From the NCBI GenBank assembly GCA_003133565.1, contig PKYB01000092.1:1-35474 (forward strand): 35,474 bases of DNA, in the 5' to 3' direction. Under the pieces are notes generated by a model. The model was not told the DNA's origin. It made no database searches and worked only from the letters and a program-made list of their open reading frames with translations. Source of the stretch: Solirubrobacterales bacterium. GTDB taxonomy: Bacteria; Actinomycetota; Thermoleophilia; Solirubrobacterales; Solirubrobacteraceae. Numbering within the stretch: position 1 is the stretch's first letter; the number at the start of each line of letters is the position of its first letter. This document shows positions 27,780 through 35,474 of this stretch, in pieces. Both the position numbers and the translations under genes were made by a program.

Positions 27780-29372
27780 ATGGCTGGTAAACGCAACGAC
27801 CGAGTACTGATTTTCGACACGACGCTGCGCGACGGCGAGCAGTCACCGGGCATCTCGCTGAACCCGGCGGAGAAGCTCGAGATCGCCCAGCAGCTGGCGC
27901 GCCTCGGCGTCGACATCATCGAGGCGGGGTTTCCAATTGCCTCCCCGGGCGATTTCGCCGCCGTGCAGGGGATCGCGCGGACCGTCGAAGGGCCGGTGAT
28001 CGCGGGGCTTGCACGCACGCACGTGGCGGACATCGACGCCGCCTACAACGCGGTGAAGGACGCCGCCAAGCCGCGGATTCACACCTTCATCTCGACCTCT
28101 GACATCCACATCGTGCACCAGCTGCAGACGACGCGCGAGGACGTTCTCGGCCAGGCCCGCGCAGCGGTGGCGCACGCGCGCAACTACGTCGAGGACGTCG
28201 AGTTCTCGCCGATGGACGCGACGCGCTCGGAGGTCGAGTTCACCGCCGAGGTGGTCGCCGCGGCGATCGAGGAGGGCGCCACCACGATCAACATCCCCGA
28301 CACCGTCGGCTACACGATGCCGGCGGAGTTCAGCGCCTGGCTCGAGCGGCTCTACGTGCTGGTGCCGGCACTGCGCGACGTCGTGCTGTCGGTCCACTGC
28401 CACGACGATCTCGGGCTCGCCGTCGCCAACTCGTTCGCCGGGTTGCTCGCCGGAGCGCGCCAGGTCGAGTGCGCGATCAACGGCATCGGCGAACGGGCCG
28501 GCAACGCGTCGCTCGAGGAGATCGTGATGCTGCTCTACACCCGCTCCGCCGACGTTGGCATGAGCACCGCGATCAACACCCGCGAGCTTGCCCGCACGAG
28601 CCGGCTCGTGTCGCGCCTGACCGGCTATGTCGTGCAGCCCAACAAGGCGGTCGTCGGGCGCAACGCGTTCGCCCACGAGTCGGGAATTCACCAGGACGGC
28701 GTTCTGAAGGAGCGCACGACGTACGAGATCATGGATGCGACGAGCGTCGGCCTCGAGGCGAACTCAATCGTCCTCGGCAAGCACTCCGGCCGGCACGCGC
28801 TGCGCCAGGCGCTCGAGGATCTCGGCTTCGAGATTTCCGGGGCGGCGCTGAACACGGCGTTCAAGCGCTTCAAGGAGATCGCCGACCGCAAGAAGACGGT
28901 GAGCGCGATGGATCTGGAAGCGCTTGTCACCGACGAGCTGCGCGAGGAGATTGCCGCCTACACCCTCGAGTCCTATGCGGTCACGGCCTCGATGGCGGCG
29001 CCACCGCAGGCGACGGTTGCGGTGCGCCTGCCAAACGGCGAACTCGGCCGCGGCGAGTTCTCCGGTGATGGGCCGGTCGACTCTGTGTTCCACGCGATCA
29101 ACGCGGCGACCGGCTTCGACGCTGCGCTGCGCGAATTTCGCGTCGGCGCCGTGACCGAGGGCCAGGACGCGCTCGGGGAGGTCTCTGTGGTGGTCGAGAG
29201 CCGTGGCGAGGCCGCCTCCGGCCAAGGCGTCGCCACCGACATCATCGAGGCGGCCGCCCGCGCATACCTGCGCGCGCTGTCGACCTTGCGCCGTCGCGCC
29301 GAGCTTGCGAGCAGCGCGCCGGCGAGCGCTGAGAGCAAGCCCGGGGCCGCGGAGTTGGTGTCGACGCCCTAG
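27780..29372 (+). CDS. leuA: 2-Isopropylmalate synthase
   Basis: Condenses acetyl-CoA with 2-oxoisovalerate, the committed step to leucine. The 530-residue protein is the shorter bacterial LeuA type. It has IFDTTLRDGEQSPG near the N-terminus, metal-binding histidines in VHCHDDLGLAVANS, INGIGERAGNASLEE, NAFAHESGIHQDGVLK and GKHSGRHALR. From about 380 there is a linker and the C-terminal LeuA allosteric domain that binds leucine. ATG 27780 has AGGA 5 bases upstream; an in-frame extension through the leader region is rejected because it would cross the attenuator. A strong hairpin follows the stop. Confidence 0.96.
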   Translation: MAGKRNDRVLIFDTTLRDGEQSPGISLNPAEKLEIAQQLARLGVDIIEAGFPIASPGDFAAVQGIARTVEGPVIAGLARTHVADIDAAYNAVKDAAKPRIHTFISTSDIHIVHQLQTTREDVLGQARAAVAHARNYVEDVEFSPMDATRSEVEFTAEVVAAAIEEGATTINIPDTVGYTMPAEFSAWLERLYVLVPALRDVVLSVHCHDDLGLAVANSFAGLLAGARQVECAINGIGERAGNASLEEIVMLLYTRSADVGMSTAINTRELARTSRLVSRLTGYVVQPNKAVVGRNAFAHESGIHQDGVLKERTTYEIMDATSVGLEANSIVLGKHSGRHALRQALEDLGFEISGAALNTAFKRFKEIADRKKTVSAMDLEALVTDELREEIAAYTLESYAVTASMAAPPQATVAVRLPNGELGRGEFSGDGPVDSVFHAINAATGFDAALREFRVGAVTEGQDALGEVSVVVESRGEAASGQGVATDIIEAAARAYLRALSTLRRRAELASSAPASAESKPGAAELVSTP

Positions 29373-29382
29373 CGGCGGTGTG

Positions 29383-29413
29383 GCGGCGCGGCGTCGTTTT
29401 GGCGCCGCGCCGC
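29383..29413 (+). terminator. Terminator-like hairpin after leuA
   Basis: GCGGCGCGGCG (29383-29393) and CGCCGCGCCGC (29403-29413) make a perfect 11-bp GC stem with a 9-nt loop, starting 11 bases after the leuA stop. No T tract follows, as is frequent in high-GC actinobacteria. Confidence 0.7.
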
Positions 29414-29447
29414 TGAAACTCGCGCCCATGGCCGACCCTAGCGGTGC

Positions 29448-29453
29448 TAGCCT
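29448..29453 (+). promoter_or_regulatory. -10 box TAGCCT
   Basis: TAGCCT predicts a transcript start near 29460, giving a leader of about 25 nt before ATG 29485. Its place inside the longer in-frame ORF from ATG 29428 argues for the shorter start. Confidence 0.45.
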
Positions 29454-29484
29454 GGATGTAGGCGCGCGCTGTGCGCCATTTGCC

Positions 29485-29823
29485 ATGGCCGACGATCTCG
29501 CCCCAGCTGCAGTCACCAATGCGCGCGATGTCGCGCACCGGGCGCGTCAGCTCTCCGATAAGCATCAACGTGCGAACCGTGACCCGGGGCCGGCAAGCGG
29601 CCCGGTCGCCCAGCGGGGCGAAGAGCTGAAGCGCCTTGCGACCGAGGCGAGCGCCCGCTACGAGGTCATCAAGCAGCAGGCTCGCGGCGCCGCTTCGGTC
29701 AAGCGACGCCTGCAGACGGTCGCCGACGACGCCGAGCTGCAGGGCAGGCTGCGCGGCGAGGCGCAGGCCCGTCGTGAAGCAGCGGCAGCGAAGTCGCAGC
29801 CGGCGCGCCGCGGCCATCGCTAG
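29485..29823 (+). CDS. Small highly charged protein of unknown function
   Basis: A 112-residue, alanine- and arginine-rich protein with no signal peptide. The first 20 residues (MADDLAPAAVTNARDVAHRA) lead into a predicted long helical region, RGEELKRLATEASARYEVIKQQARGAASVKRRLQTVADDAELQ in pieces, with heptad-like spacing suggestive of a coiled coil. It ends in a basic tail (KSQPARRGHR). Family not recognised. The start is uncertain: ATG 29428 would add 19 residues, but a TAGCCT box sits between the two. Coding status rests on codon bias and promoter position, so a spurious ORF is possible. Confidence 0.5.
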   Translation: MADDLAPAAVTNARDVAHRARQLSDKHQRANRDPGPASGPVAQRGEELKRLATEASARYEVIKQQARGAASVKRRLQTVADDAELQGRLRGEAQARREAAAAKSQPARRGHR

Positions 29824-29880
29824 CAAAAGCCGCCGCGACCGCGACGCTCGCGCATATTGGTGGCGGGCGGTTCGCTCTTC

Positions 29881-29904
29881 GCTCAGCGGCGTATCGAGCT
29901 GAGC
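29881..29904 (+). repeat. Inverted repeat upstream of the 29928 gene
   Basis: GCTCAGC (29881-29887) and GCTGAGC (29898-29904) form a 7-bp stem with a 10-nt loop. It lies between the preceding stop and the -10 box at 29916, so it could be a terminator or an operator. Confidence 0.45.
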
Positions 29905-29915
29905 ATCGGTCGCAG

Positions 29916-29921
29916 TAGGCT
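29916..29921 (+). promoter_or_regulatory. -10 box TAGGCT
   Basis: TAGGCT lies 6 bases before ATG 29928, consistent with leaderless transcription. Confidence 0.55.
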
Positions 29922-29927
29922 GTGGGC

Positions 29928-30245
29928 ATGGAGTCGGCGCAACCTGGCGAACGCGTAAACGTCGCCGAAGGCGGCGCTGTAAGCGACGGGATCGTCTTCG
30001 ATACGCCAAGCCGGACGAAGGTCGTCGTGGCCGTCGTCGATGCCGGGCGTGGACCGGTCTTGCGCACCGTTCATCCGCGGGCGCTGACTGAACGCTCCGA
30101 GGAAGGTACCCAGGATGTGGTGCTGCGCCTGCTGATCCGCCGCACGCCGCCGCCGGTGCGCGGCGCGGAGGCTGCCGGCGCCGGGATGGGCGGACGACGG
30201 CCCGGGCACGCGCGCGGGTCGATGCACCGTACCACCGGCAAGTAG
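29928..30245 (+). CDS. Small conserved-looking protein of unknown function
   Basis: A 105-residue soluble protein. The N-terminal half, VNVAEGGAVSDGIVFDTPS followed by RTKVVVAVVD and LRTVHPRALTER, looks like a compact beta domain with well-spread hydrophobic positions. The C-terminal third (RRTPPPVRGAEAAGAGMGGRRPGHARGSMHRTTGK in parts) is basic, glycine-rich and probably disordered, a possible nucleic-acid contact. No family assigned. ATG 29928 is preferred over GTG 29922 because the TAGGCT box ends at 29921. It converges on the oxidoreductase gene, and the two stop codons lie within one inverted repeat. Confidence 0.65.
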   Translation: MESAQPGERVNVAEGGAVSDGIVFDTPSRTKVVVAVVDAGRGPVLRTVHPRALTERSEEGTQDVVLRLLIRRTPPPVRGAEAAGAGMGGRRPGHARGSMHRTTGK

Positions 30246-30289
30246 ACGCCGGCCGGCGCGGGCGACGCTGGCGCGTCGAGCGGCGTCTA
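30243..30289. terminator. Bidirectional terminator-like inverted repeat spanning both stop codons
   Basis: TAGACGCCG (30243-30251) pairs with CGGCGTCTA (30281-30289). Nested inside is CGACGC (30263-30268)/GCGTCG (30273-30278) with a 4-nt loop. The outer arms contain the TAG stop of the plus-strand gene (30243-30245) and the stop of the minus-strand gene (30289-30287). Confidence 0.65.
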
Positions 30290-31204
30290 GGGGAGCAGCA
30301 CGATCTTCCCGTGCGTCTGGCGCTCGCCCAGTTCGGTGTAGGCGTCGCGCACGGCCGCGAGCGGGTAGGTCCGCGCGATCGGTATCTCGAGGGTACCGTC
30401 GGCGACCAGGCCGGCGATTTCGCGCAAGACCTCGATGCGGGCGACCGACCCGGTGCCCTCGCTGTGGGTGCCCAAGCGCGCCGCGGCCTCGCGGTCGGCG
30501 ATCGTGTTGATGCGCGCAGCCGGAACGCCGAGCTCGATCGCGAGATCGACGTAGCCACCACCGAAAACGTCGATGAAAGCGTCCAGCTGGCCGTCCGCGG
30601 CGGCGCGTATGCGTTCTGCCTGGCCGTCGCCGTAGGTGACGGGAACGATGCCATGCTCGCGCAGCCAGGCGTGATTGCGCTCGCTGGCCAGGCCGATCAC
30701 GCGGGCGCCCTCCTGCCGGGCGAGTTGCACGGCGATCGAGCCGACCCCGCCGGCCGCACCGGATACGGCGACGACATCGCCCGGCGCCAGCGCGACGGCC
30801 TTGACCGACGCGTAGGCCGCCAGCGGAGCGACGTAGAGCGAGCCGGCAACCTCCCAGGAAACGCCGTCCGGCGTGGCCGTGAGCTGGTCGGCGGGGACGC
30901 TGACGAACTCGGCATGGCTGTTGCGGCGGTCGCTCCAGCCGCACACGGCGTCGCCGACGGCGAAGCCGCTCACGTCGCTACCCAGCTCCTGCACGACGCC
31001 CGCTAGATCGCTGCCCTCGCCGCAGGGGAAGGTGGTTGGCCAGATCCCCTCCAAGAGGCCCTCCCTGATGCTGATCTCGCCGGGGTTGATCGCGGTCGCC
31101 CTGACGCCGACGAGCACCTCGCCGGACGCCGGCTTGGGCCGCTCGACCTCGCGAATCTCGAGTACCTCGGGTCCGCCGAAGTGATCAAACCTGACTGCCT
31201 TCAA
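30287..31204 (-). CDS. Quinone oxidoreductase-like NADP-dependent reductase (MDR superfamily)
   Basis: A 305-residue zinc-independent medium-chain reductase. The N-terminal GroES-like domain contains [33 protein letters not shown], and [18 protein letters not shown]. The Rossmann motif [18 protein letters not shown] lies near residue 150. The catalytic-zinc cysteine/histidine set of alcohol dehydrogenases is absent, which fits quinone or enone reduction. The start is TTG at 31204-31202: GAGGAGG lies 5 bases upstream, and a longer frame would begin before that ribosome site. It is divergent from the XRE-cupin regulator, which may control it. Confidence 0.88.
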   Translation of the reverse strand: MKAVRFDHFGGPEVLEIREVERPKPASGEVLVGVRATAINPGEISIREGLLEGIWPTTFPCGEGSDLAGVVQELGSDVSGFAVGDAVCGWSDRRNSHAEFVSVPADQLTATPDGVSWEVAGSLYVAPLAAYASVKAVALAPGDVVAVSGAAGGVGSIAVQLARQEGARVIGLASERNHAWLREHGIVPVTYGDGQAERIRAAADGQLDAFIDVFGGGYVDLAIELGVPAARINTIADREAAARLGTHSEGTGSVARIEVLREIAGLVADGTLEIPIARTYPLAAVRDAYTELGERQTHGKIVLLP

Positions 31205-31223
31205 CTGTGCCTCCTCATAGTCT

Positions 31224-31235
31224 GGATTGCAATCC
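31224..31235. promoter_or_regulatory. 12-bp palindrome upstream of the oxidoreductase
   Basis: GGATTGCAATCC is a perfect 12-bp palindrome, about 20 bases upstream of the TTG start and just beyond its ribosome site. It could be an operator in the divergent intergenic region. Confidence 0.4.
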
Positions 31236-31324
31236 GGGTCGGGATCACCGCCCGGCACACCTTAGCCAGGTGGTTCGGCGGGCCCGGGGAGGGATGTGCG
31301 GGTTTGCTGGGATCGGGCGCGACT

Positions 31325-31349
31325 GTATGTGATAACATACGCGCGTATG
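31325..31349. promoter_or_regulatory. Overlapping operator palindromes at the XRE-cupin start
   Basis: GTATGT (31325-31330) and ACATAC (31335-31340) are perfect arms around a 4-base centre. CATACGCGCGTATG (31336-31349) is a second perfect palindrome sharing the CATAC arm and ending in the ATG start. Three GTATG half-sites thus cover a TAACAT -10 candidate (31333-31338) and the start codon, as expected for an autorepressor. Confidence 0.65.
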
Positions 31350-31946
31350 GTATTCCCTGTCGCCGAGGAGCCCTACGATGTCGCCTCAGTTGGGCCTCGC
31401 GTGCGAGCCCTGCGCGAAGCGATGGACCTTTCACTGCGCGAGCTGGCGCTTCGCTGCGGCGTCAGCGCGCCGATGCTCTCACAGGTCGAGCGCGGCGAGA
31501 CGAGCCCCACGTTGCAGGTCGCGACGAGGATCGCCCAGGGCCTCGAGCTCCGCCTCTCGCAGCTGCTGCGACTCGACGAGGGGGGCGCGGTGACGGTCGT
31601 CCGCGCAAACGAGCGCCGGGCGGGCGGAAGCGCTGTCGACGGCCACCGCTTCGAGGTCCTCACGCCGCCGCTTCCCGGCCAGCGCGCGGAGCTGTCGCTG
31701 CACACGCTCACCGCCGGCGCCGCGACCGGTGGTCCGAGCGATCCACCGCTGCACGAGCCCGGCAGCCGCGAGACGACGCTGGTCGAGCAGGGGGCGGTCG
31801 TGTTCGTTTGCGACGGGCGCCGCCACGAGCTCGCCACCGGCGACTGCGTGACCTTCGACGCCGACCTTCCACACCACTTCGAGAACCCCGGCCCAGACCC
31901 AGCGCGGCTTTTGGCAGTGCTGAGCGCTGGTTTGCGCCGGAGCTGA
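31347..31946 (+). CDS. XRE-family regulator with C-terminal cupin domain
   Basis: A 199-residue transcription factor. Residues about 14-70 form the helix-turn-helix: [48 protein letters not shown] in parts, the standard HTH_3 pattern. Residues about 115-195 form a cupin barrel ([39 protein letters not shown]) that would sense a small ligand. ATG 31347 is chosen over a longer frame because palindromic operator and -10 sequences sit just upstream. It ends 41 bases before leuC and is divergent from the oxidoreductase, so either could be its target. Confidence 0.88.
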   Translation: MVFPVAEEPYDVASVGPRVRALREAMDLSLRELALRCGVSAPMLSQVERGETSPTLQVATRIAQGLELRLSQLLRLDEGGAVTVVRANERRAGGSAVDGHRFEVLTPPLPGQRAELSLHTLTAGAATGGPSDPPLHEPGSRETTLVEQGAVVFVCDGRRHELATGDCVTFDADLPHHFENPGPDPARLLAVLSAGLRRS

Positions 31947-31987
31947 CCACCGCGCGCATTCGCGCACGCACACCGCAGGAGACCGCG

Positions 31988-33385
31988 ATGCCACAAACAA
32001 TGCTCGACAAGATCTGGGACGCCCACGACGTCGCGAGCGGGCTGCTCTACATCGACCTGCACATCGTCCACGAGGTCACGAGCCCGCAGGCCTTCGAGGG
32101 CCTTCGCCTCGCCGGGCGCAGCGTCCGCCGCGCCGACCGCACGCTCGCTACCGCAGATCACAACGTGCCGACCGACGGCTCCTCACGCGCCGCGCAGATC
32201 AAGGACGAGCTGTCGCGCGTGCAGGTCCAGACGCTCGAGCGCAACTGTGCCGAGTTCGGGGTACCCGTGTACTCGATCGGCTCTGAGCGTCAGGGAATCT
32301 GCCACGTCATCGGCCCCGAGCTGGGACTGACCCAGCCCGGTATGACGATCGTCTGCGGCGACTCGCACACTTCGACGCACGGCGCCTTTGGAGCGCTCGC
32401 GTTCGGCATCGGCACGAGCGAGGTCGAGCACGTCCTCGCGACGCAGTGCCTGGTCCAAAACAAACCGCACTCGATGCGCATCAGCTTCACCGGCAAGGCG
32501 GGCTTCGGCGTCACCGCCAAGGACCTAATCCTCGCGACGATCGGTCAAATGGGCGTTTCCGGGGCGGTCGGCCACGCCGTCGAGTACAGCGGCCCGGCGA
32601 TCGAGGCGCTCTCGATGGAGGGTCGCATGACGGTCTGCAACATGACGATCGAAGGCGGCGGTCGGGCCGGGATGATCGCGCCGGACGACGTCACCTTCGA
32701 ATGGTTCGAGCAAGGCGCACGGCCCGGGTCACCGACCGGCGCTGAGCTGGCGGCGGCGATCGAGAACTGGCGTGCGCTGCGCAGCGACGAAGGCGCGAGC
32801 TTTGACCGCGAGATCGTCGTCGACGCTGCGGCGATCTCGCCGCAGGTCACGTGGGGCACCAACCCGGGCATGGTCGTCGGCGTTGCCGGCAGCGTCCCGA
32901 GACCAGCACAGTTCGACAGCCCGGCCGATCGCGACGCCGCCGAGCGCGCGCTCCACTACATGGGGCTCGAGGCCGGGACGCCGATCCAGGAACTGAAGCT
33001 CGACCGCGTCTTCATCGGCTCGTGCACCAACTCGCGAATCGGCGACCTGCGCGCCGCGGCGTCGGTCGTCAAGGGTCGCCGGGTCGCCACTCACGTCAAC
33101 GCGATGGTCGTGCCGGGCTCCCAGCAGGTCTGCGCTCAGGCCGAAGCCGAGGGCCTCGACGCCGTCTTCCGTGAGGCCGGCTTCGACTGGCGCAGCGCCG
33201 GCTGTTCGATGTGCCTTGGCATGAACCCCGACATTCTTGCCCCCGGTGAGCGCTGCGCGTCGACCTCAAACCGCAACTTCGAGGGCCGCCAAGGGCGCGG
33301 CGGTCGCACACACCTCGTCTCGCCCGAGATGGCCGCGGCGGCGGCGATCGCCGGGCACTTCGTCGATATCCGCGAGTGGCAATAG
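31988..33385 (+). CDS. leuC: 3-Isopropylmalate dehydratase large subunit
   Basis: Aconitase-family [4Fe-4S] subunit that isomerises 2- to 3-isopropylmalate with LeuD. The product is 465 residues, the normal size. The cluster ligands are visible as Cys346 in IGSCTNSR and Cys406 and Cys409 in [10 protein letters not shown]. Other marks are [40 protein letters not shown] and the C-terminal [15 protein letters not shown] 31988 has AGGAGA 5 bases upstream; the very long upstream frame is not coding. leuD follows after 13 bases. Confidence 0.97.
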   Translation: MPQTMLDKIWDAHDVASGLLYIDLHIVHEVTSPQAFEGLRLAGRSVRRADRTLATADHNVPTDGSSRAAQIKDELSRVQVQTLERNCAEFGVPVYSIGSERQGICHVIGPELGLTQPGMTIVCGDSHTSTHGAFGALAFGIGTSEVEHVLATQCLVQNKPHSMRISFTGKAGFGVTAKDLILATIGQMGVSGAVGHAVEYSGPAIEALSMEGRMTVCNMTIEGGGRAGMIAPDDVTFEWFEQGARPGSPTGAELAAAIENWRALRSDEGASFDREIVVDAAAISPQVTWGTNPGMVVGVAGSVPRPAQFDSPADRDAAERALHYMGLEAGTPIQELKLDRVFIGSCTNSRIGDLRAAASVVKGRRVATHVNAMVVPGSQQVCAQAEAEGLDAVFREAGFDWRSAGCSMCLGMNPDILAPGERCASTSNRNFEGRQGRGGRTHLVSPEMAAAAAIAGHFVDIREWQ

Positions 33386-33398
33386 CGAGGAGGCCAGC

Positions 33399-33959
33399 AT
33401 GGAGCCCGTCAAAACGATCACTGGTGCTGTCACCGATCTCGACCGCACCGACGTCGACACCGACCAGATCATCCCCAAGCAGTTCCTCAAACGGATCGAG
33501 CGCAGCGGCTTCGGCGAGTTTCTCTTCTTCGACTGGGCCAAGGAGCCGGGCTGGCAACTGCCGGCGAACCCGATCCTCACCACGGGACGTAACTTCGGCT
33601 GCGGTTCATCACGCGAGCACGCTGCCTGGGCGCTAGAGGATTACGGCTTCCGCGCGATCGTCGCCCCGAGCTTCGGCGACATCTTCTTCTCGAACTCGAC
33701 GAAGATCGGCCTGCTGCCGGTTGTCCTGCCCGAAGCAGAGGTCCGAGCGCTGGCAGCGGCTGGCGCGGGCGAGGTCGATCTCGAGGCGCAGGAGGTCCGC
33801 TTCGCCGGTCGTGCCGTGCCGTTCGAGATCGACGCCGAGATCCGCCACCGGCTGCTCGGCGGTCTCGACGACATCGCGCTCGCGCTTCTGCAGGAGGACG
33901 CGATCGCGGCGTACGAGCGTGATCGCGAACGCAACGGGCCGGTGACAACGGCGTTGTAG
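33399..33959 (+). CDS. leuD: 3-Isopropylmalate dehydratase small subunit
   Basis: Swivel-domain partner of LeuC. The 186-residue protein has DVDTDQIIPKQFL near the N-terminus, TGRNFGCGSSREHAAWAL, and IVAPSFGDIFFSNSTKIGLLPV, all diagnostic. ATG 33399 follows GAGGAGG with 5 bases spacing, a strong ribosome site that overlaps the end of leuC. An in-frame extension from within leuC is rejected. Confidence 0.97.
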   Translation: MEPVKTITGAVTDLDRTDVDTDQIIPKQFLKRIERSGFGEFLFFDWAKEPGWQLPANPILTTGRNFGCGSSREHAAWALEDYGFRAIVAPSFGDIFFSNSTKIGLLPVVLPEAEVRALAAAGAGEVDLEAQEVRFAGRAVPFEIDAEIRHRLLGGLDDIALALLQEDAIAAYERDRERNGPVTTAL

Positions 33960-33991
33960 TGCGCTGCCCCTGAGCGGTACTTAGCGCGCTC

Positions 33992-34023
33992 TGTCGTGTT
34001 GAAAGCAGTAACGAAACACGACA
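33992..34023 (+). repeat. 9-bp inverted repeat between leuD and the next gene
   Basis: TGTCGTGTT (33992-34000) and AACACGACA (34015-34023) are perfect arms with a 14-nt AT-rich loop. It may end the leuCD transcript or act in the 5' region of the following gene. Confidence 0.5.
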
Positions 34024-34052
34024 ACAGCAGCATAAAGAGAGGACCGTTTCTG

Positions 34053-34544
34053 ATGCGCACAAGACTGTTTGGTGCCGCAGGCACCGCGATCATCGCGACG
34101 CTCGTATTTGTTGGGAGCGCCGCGGCGATGCCCGGGGCGAAAACCGTCACACAGACCTATCCTGTTGCCACAGCGCTCTGCGCCAAGGCATCGGCGGGAA
34201 CCCTGGGTAAGAAACTTGAGCCCAAGCAGGGCGATGTCCTAATGGCGTGTGCAGCGCTGGAGGACCCGTTCCCGACGCTGGTTACAACGGTGACCACGGC
34301 CGAGACCCAGTACACCAATACCATTGCGGCCCAGCACGGGCTTGTGATGGCCGCCTGCGTCACGAACCCGACGGTTGCCGAGCGTAAGGCGTGCCGCGCT
34401 GCGCGCTCACAACGCAAGCTGATCGATGGCAGCGCACGGTTGGCCCGCAGCGCCGCGGTTCAGTCGTACTACACCTCAGTGAAGTCGGATCGCAGCACGT
34501 TCTGGACGACGATCAACTCGCTGCGGATGCCTTCGGCGAGTTAG
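34053..34544 (+). CDS. Secreted helical protein of unknown function
   Basis: A 163-residue protein with a Sec signal peptide ([23 protein letters not shown] in parts, cleavage near SAAA-MPG about residue 25). The mature part is alanine/threonine-rich and predicted helical, with four cysteines (ALCAK, MACAA, AACVT, KACRA) that could form two disulfides. No family recognised. GAGAGGA lies about 9 bases before ATG 34053. A TTG extension (33996) would start inside the inverted repeat and would bury the signal peptide, so it is rejected. Base composition is slightly less GC-rich than neighbours. It interrupts the leuCD-leuB series. Confidence 0.72.
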   Translation: MRTRLFGAAGTAIIATLVFVGSAAAMPGAKTVTQTYPVATALCAKASAGTLGKKLEPKQGDVLMACAALEDPFPTLVTTVTTAETQYTNTIAAQHGLVMAACVTNPTVAERKACRAARSQRKLIDGSARLARSAAVQSYYTSVKSDRSTFWTTINSLRMPSAS

Positions 34545-34562
34545 CAGAGCCGCTCGTAACGT

Positions 34563-34595
34563 CGCGCGGGACCACGAAGCGGGCGGTCCCGCGCG
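34563..34595 (+). terminator. Strong hairpin upstream of leuB
   Basis: CGCGCGGGACC (34563-34573) and GGTCCCGCGCG (34585-34595) form a perfect 11-bp stem with an 11-nt loop, beginning 19 bases after the stop of the secreted-protein gene. It separates that gene from leuB. Confidence 0.7.
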
Positions 34596-34632
34596 TCGCC
34601 TTCTCCAGACGCGGTCGCCCTGCAGCCGCTGC

Positions 34633-34638
34633 TACGGT
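34633..34638 (+). promoter_or_regulatory. -10 box TACGGT of leuB
   Basis: TACGGT lies 9 bases before ATG 34648, downstream of the terminator-like hairpin, indicating that leuB has its own, perhaps leaderless, transcript. Confidence 0.4.
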
Positions 34639-34647
34639 GCGGCCTCG

Positions 34648-35474
34648 ATGACCCGCATCGTGACGCTTCCCGGAGATGGCATCGGCCCAGAGATCATGCC
34701 CGCGGCACTCGAGGTGCTCGGTAGGCTCGTCAATGTCGACGTCGACGAGCACCTGTTCGGCGGTGCATCGATCGACGCCCACGGCGTTGCTCTCACCGAC
34801 GAGGTGCTGGCTGCTTGTCGCGCGTCCGACGCCGTGCTGCTTGCCGCGGTCGGGGGCCCGAAGTGGGACACGACCGATCCCGATAAGCCACGACCTGAGC
34901 AGGGCCTTCTTGGGCTGCGCAAGGAGCTCGGACTGTTCGCAAACCTGCGTCCGGTCCGCGCCCTCCCGGCGCTCCACGCGGCAAGCCCACTGCGCGAGGA
35001 GCGGATCGCCGGCACCGATCTGCTGGTCGTTCGCGAGCTGACCGGAGGGATCTACTTCGGCGCCAAGACCCGCACCGCCACCTCGGCCAGTGACCTCTGT
35101 GCGTACAGCAGCGAGGAGATCGAGCGGATCGCGCGCGTCGCCTTCAAGGCTGCCCGCCGGCGCGTGACGAGCGTCGACAAGGCCAACGTCCTCGAGACCT
35201 CGCGCCTGTGGCGCCAAGTCGTGTCGGGCGTTCACGCCAGCGAGTTTCCCGAAGTCGAGCTCGAGCACGTGCTGGTCGATAACGCCGCAATGCAGCTCGT
35301 CAGCACGCCCAGCCGTTTCGACGTGATCGTCACGGAGAACATGTTCGGAGACATCCTCAGCGACGAAGCGGCGATGATCACGGGCTCGATCGGGATGCTG
35401 CCGAGCGCCTCGCTCGGAGCGGACGGCCCGGGCGTGTTCGAGCCGGTGCACGGGTCGGCGCCGGACATCGCCGG
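34648..35474 (+). CDS. leuB: 3-Isopropylmalate dehydrogenase (cut by window edge)
   Basis: NAD-dependent oxidative decarboxylase giving 2-oxoisocaproate, the last dedicated step before leucine transamination. About 275 of roughly 350 residues are present and the frame is open to the edge. Signatures are [93 protein letters not shown] and [13 protein letters not shown]. The LELG and GGIYFG forms fit LeuB rather than isocitrate dehydrogenase. No ribosome site is evident at ATG 34648, consistent with leaderless initiation. Confidence 0.96.
   Translation, partial: MTRIVTLPGDGIGPEIMPAALEVLGRLVNVDVDEHLFGGASIDAHGVALTDEVLAACRASDAVLLAAVGGPKWDTTDPDKPRPEQGLLGLRKELGLFANLRPVRALPALHAASPLREERIAGTDLLVVRELTGGIYFGAKTRTATSASDLCAYSSEEIERIARVAFKAARRRVTSVDKANVLETSRLWRQVVSGVHASEFPEVELEHVLVDNAAMQLVSTPSRFDVIVTENMFGDILSDEAAMITGSIGMLPSASLGADGPGVFEPVHGSAPDIA

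Noticed and set aside
29242-30654. 470-codon minus-strand frame over the leuA end and two small genes
   Set aside because: Arg/Ser/Pro-rich translation without motifs; it crosses terminators and the oxidoreductase gene in another frame.
31181-31987. Long 5' extension of leuC
   Set aside because: It overlaps the XRE-cupin regulator in another frame; leuC has its own ribosome site before ATG 31988.

Overview
The window comes from a high-GC actinobacterium. The closest fit is the Thermoleophilia/Solirubrobacterales type; this is inferred from gene content, LeuA length (about 530 residues), GTG/TTG starts and frequent leaderless genes, not from a database search. Nearly every stretch is coding and most operons are translationally coupled through ATGA/GTGA overlaps. 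I see no insertion sequence, CRISPR array, tRNA or rRNA gene.

Layout. The left edge cuts a thiolase gene on the minus strand (1-392). A large multi-spanning membrane protein of GT-C appearance follows (595-3027). Next is a four-gene operon of a small membrane protein plus gatC-gatA-gatB (3179-6763), for transamidation of mischarged Glu-tRNA(Gln)/Asp-tRNA(Asn). A 375-base gene-poor gap and two small membrane proteins precede ilvB-ilvN-menF.

The middle is a nearly complete menaquinone gene set: menF(+), menD(-), menH(+), menB-menA-menC(- operon) and menE(+). A MacB/FtsX-type ABC exporter pair and a secreted protein sit inside it. DHNA-CoA thioesterase and a canonical MenG/UbiE are not recognisable.

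The right half returns to amino acids: ilvC, serC-serA, leuA, leuC-leuD and a leuB cut by the right edge. Small uncharacterised genes, a quinone-oxidoreductase-like protein and an XRE-cupin regulator lie between them. Branched-chain synthesis is therefore split around menaquinone synthesis.

Regulation is the most interesting layer. (1) A ZTP (pfl-type) riboswitch precedes serC-serA. (2) A leaderless leucine-rich leader peptide (MTFRTSLALLLLLPLRGE) with a UUCG hairpin precedes leuA. (3) The 10-bp palindrome AGGCTAGCCT between menB and menE supplies a TAGCCT -10 box to both divergent genes, each placed for a leaderless transcript. (4) At least nine plus-strand starts, and menB on the minus strand, have a TANNNT box 6-9 nt upstream, pointing to widespread leaderless transcription. 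(5) The XRE-cupin gene start is covered by overlapping palindromes. Strong hairpins act as likely terminators between several units.
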